Shown: positions 62,948 to 64,000 of the stretch, piece after piece
Layout: the number at the start of each line of letters is the position of its first letter
Numbering within the stretch: the first letter of the stretch is position 1
Assembly: GCA_018242585.1 (NCBI GenBank)
Contig: JAFEBQ010000026.1
Location: forward strand, 79,527-143,526
Source of the DNA: Planctomycetota bacterium
Lineage (GTDB): Bacteria > Planctomycetota > Planctomycetia > Pirellulales > PNKZ01
Reading direction: 5' to 3'
DNA length: 64,000 nt
Notes under the pieces: model-generated
The model's input: the letters and a program-made list of their open reading frames with translations, nothing else
Databases searched by the model: none
Told to the model about the DNA's origin: nothing
Made by a program: the position numbers and the translations under genes

Positions 62948-64000
62948 GCACTGCTTTTGCCTACAAGGCACGCGACCCCCAGGGAAGCTTGCACGAAGGA
63001 CAAATTGAGGCCGCCAGCGCCGAAGACGCCGGCCAGCAATTGCGCCGCGACGGCTTCACCGTGCTGGAAATCAACGAAGACCTCTCGCCACCGCCGAGCT
63101 TGTTTCCGCGCCGAGTCACCCGGGCCGAAGTGGTCTACGCCAGCACGCAATTGGCGGTGATGATCGACACCGGCATCGCGCTGGCCGAGGCGCTCGAATC
63201 GATGGCCGCTCAGGAAGAGAACCCCACCTTGAAGCGTGTCTTGCTCGAATTGCACGACAGCGTGCAACAGGGCGAAGACTTCTCGCTCGCACTGGCCAAG
63301 CATCCCAAGCTGTTCGACAAGACTTACGTTTCGCTCATCAAGGCCAGCGAAGCGACTGGTACGATGGGGCCGATGCTCGAACGGATTGCCACCTATTTGC
63401 GCAAGGAACTGGAAAGCCGGGCCAGAGTCCGGGCCGCGCTGGCCTACCCGATGGTCATGTTGGTGCTGGCCGTGATGGTCACGATCTTTTTGCTGACCTA
63501 CGTCATGCCCCAGTTCGCGCCGATGTTCGCCAGTCGCGGAACCAAGCTGCCGTTGCCGACCAAGGTAATGATGGCCGCCTCGAACGTGCTGGTGAACCAG
63601 TGGTACTGGTGCTTGCTGGGGACCACCGTGGTCGTGGGGGGGCTGATTTACGGGCTACGAACCGAAGCGGGCAAGAAGGTCTGGGACGGCATCAAGATCC
63701 GAGCGCCGCTGTTGGGAACGATGTCACGCAAGGTTGCTATCGGCCGCAGTATCCGCACCCTGGGCACGATGATGGGGAGCGGCATTCCGGTGCTCGACGC
63801 GCTGAAGCTTTCGGCCGACGTGGCGGGCAACTGGTATTACGAACAACTCTGGAAGCACGTCTCGGATCAGGTCGTCGAAGGGCAGCAGATTCACGAGTCG
63901 CTAGCTGGCCAGCCGTTGTTTCCTCAGATGCTGGTCCAGATGATCTCGGCCGGCGAGCGGACGGGTCGCCTGGGCCAGGTGCTGGAACGAGTCAGCGACT
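62944..64000 (+). CDS. pilC: inner-membrane platform protein PilC/GspF, 5' part
   Basis: The ATG overlaps the ATPase stop (ATGA). The frame is open to the window edge, 352 residues, so about 50 are missing. N-terminal STAFAYKARDPQGSLHEGQIEAASAEDAGQQLRRDGF is the T2SS/T4P F-protein start. The first GspF domain (about 65-185) ends in membrane helix VMLVLAVMVTIFLLTYVMP. A second helix is at about 220-240, followed by the second GspF domain (IGRSIRTLGTMMGSGIPVLDALKLSA, then MISAGERTGRLGQVLE). It works with the ATPase and the PilM-N-O platform. Confidence 0.94.
   Translation, partial: MSTAFAYKARDPQGSLHEGQIEAASAEDAGQQLRRDGFTVLEINEDLSPPPSLFPRRVTRAEVVYASTQLAVMIDTGIALAEALESMAAQEENPTLKRVLLELHDSVQQGEDFSLALAKHPKLFDKTYVSLIKASEATGTMGPMLERIATYLRKELESRARVRAALAYPMVMLVLAVMVTIFLLTYVMPQFAPMFASRGTKLPLPTKVMMAASNVLVNQWYWCLLGTTVVVGGLIYGLRTEAGKKVWDGIKIRAPLLGTMSRKVAIGRSIRTLGTMMGSGIPVLDALKLSADVAGNWYYEQLWKHVSDQVVEGQQIHESLAGQPLFPQMLVQMISAGERTGRLGQVLERVSD

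Overview
The window is GC-rich bacterial chromosome with densely packed genes on both strands. The gene content points to a member of the Planctomycetota, probably close to the Pirellulales. This rests on a DUF1592/DUF1588/DUF1585 protein followed by a DUF1552 protein, a protein-kinase-like gene with the N-terminal leader usual in planctomycete kinases, several exported beta-propeller and Gfo/Idh/MocA proteins, and many unusual intergenic palindromes. The placement is an inference from families, not a phylogeny.

Left part (1-15.3 kb): the end of the DUF1592 gene and a translationally coupled DUF1552 gene; an exported haem-binding-type protein; a two-gene minus-strand unit made of a membrane pseudokinase and a zinc-ribbon protein, both with secretin-N-domain-like modules; glutamate dehydrogenase overlapping a cyclic-nucleotide-binding-fold protein; a two-propeller sugar dehydrogenase; a TIM-barrel sugar isomerase/epimerase-like protein; and a DUF2617-like protein.

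Middle (15.3-47.5 kb): the overlapping molybdate transporter operon modABC; a nucleoside transporter divergent from soluble transhydrogenase sthA; an acetyltransferase of the FemAB/CelD type; exported FAD and Gfo/Idh/MocA oxidoreductases; a HEAT-like protein; an orphan GroES; a squalene-cyclase-repeat protein; a PQQ-type propeller protein whose ribosome-binding site lies inside a terminator-like hairpin; PilZ-like, CHAD, GNAT and desaturase genes; xylA; a DUF4190-like membrane protein; priA; a DUF2760/Hsp70 pair; a lone DUF6398/pRiA4b-ORF3 gene next to tRNA-Ala(GGC); an LPG-synthase-like flippase-domain protein; and nadC.

Right part (47.6-64 kb): one long plus-strand cluster for a type IV pilus / type II secretion-like machine. 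It runs through prepilin-like proteins (GspI, GspJ, GspK and GspH types), an 80-residue small protein, PilM, PilN, PilO and PilP-like proteins, a secretin, a TPR lipoprotein, a histidine kinase, a CheY-like receiver, a STAS protein, the PilB/GspE ATPase, and PilC/GspF cut by the window end. The kinase-receiver-STAS module inside the machine operon suggests dedicated control of assembly or secretion.

Between genes the window carries at least nine long inverted repeats of several unrelated sequence families. Some lie between convergent genes and some after stop codons. They look like REP/MITE-type elements or bidirectional terminators. No CRISPR array, rRNA, insertion sequence or phage was seen.
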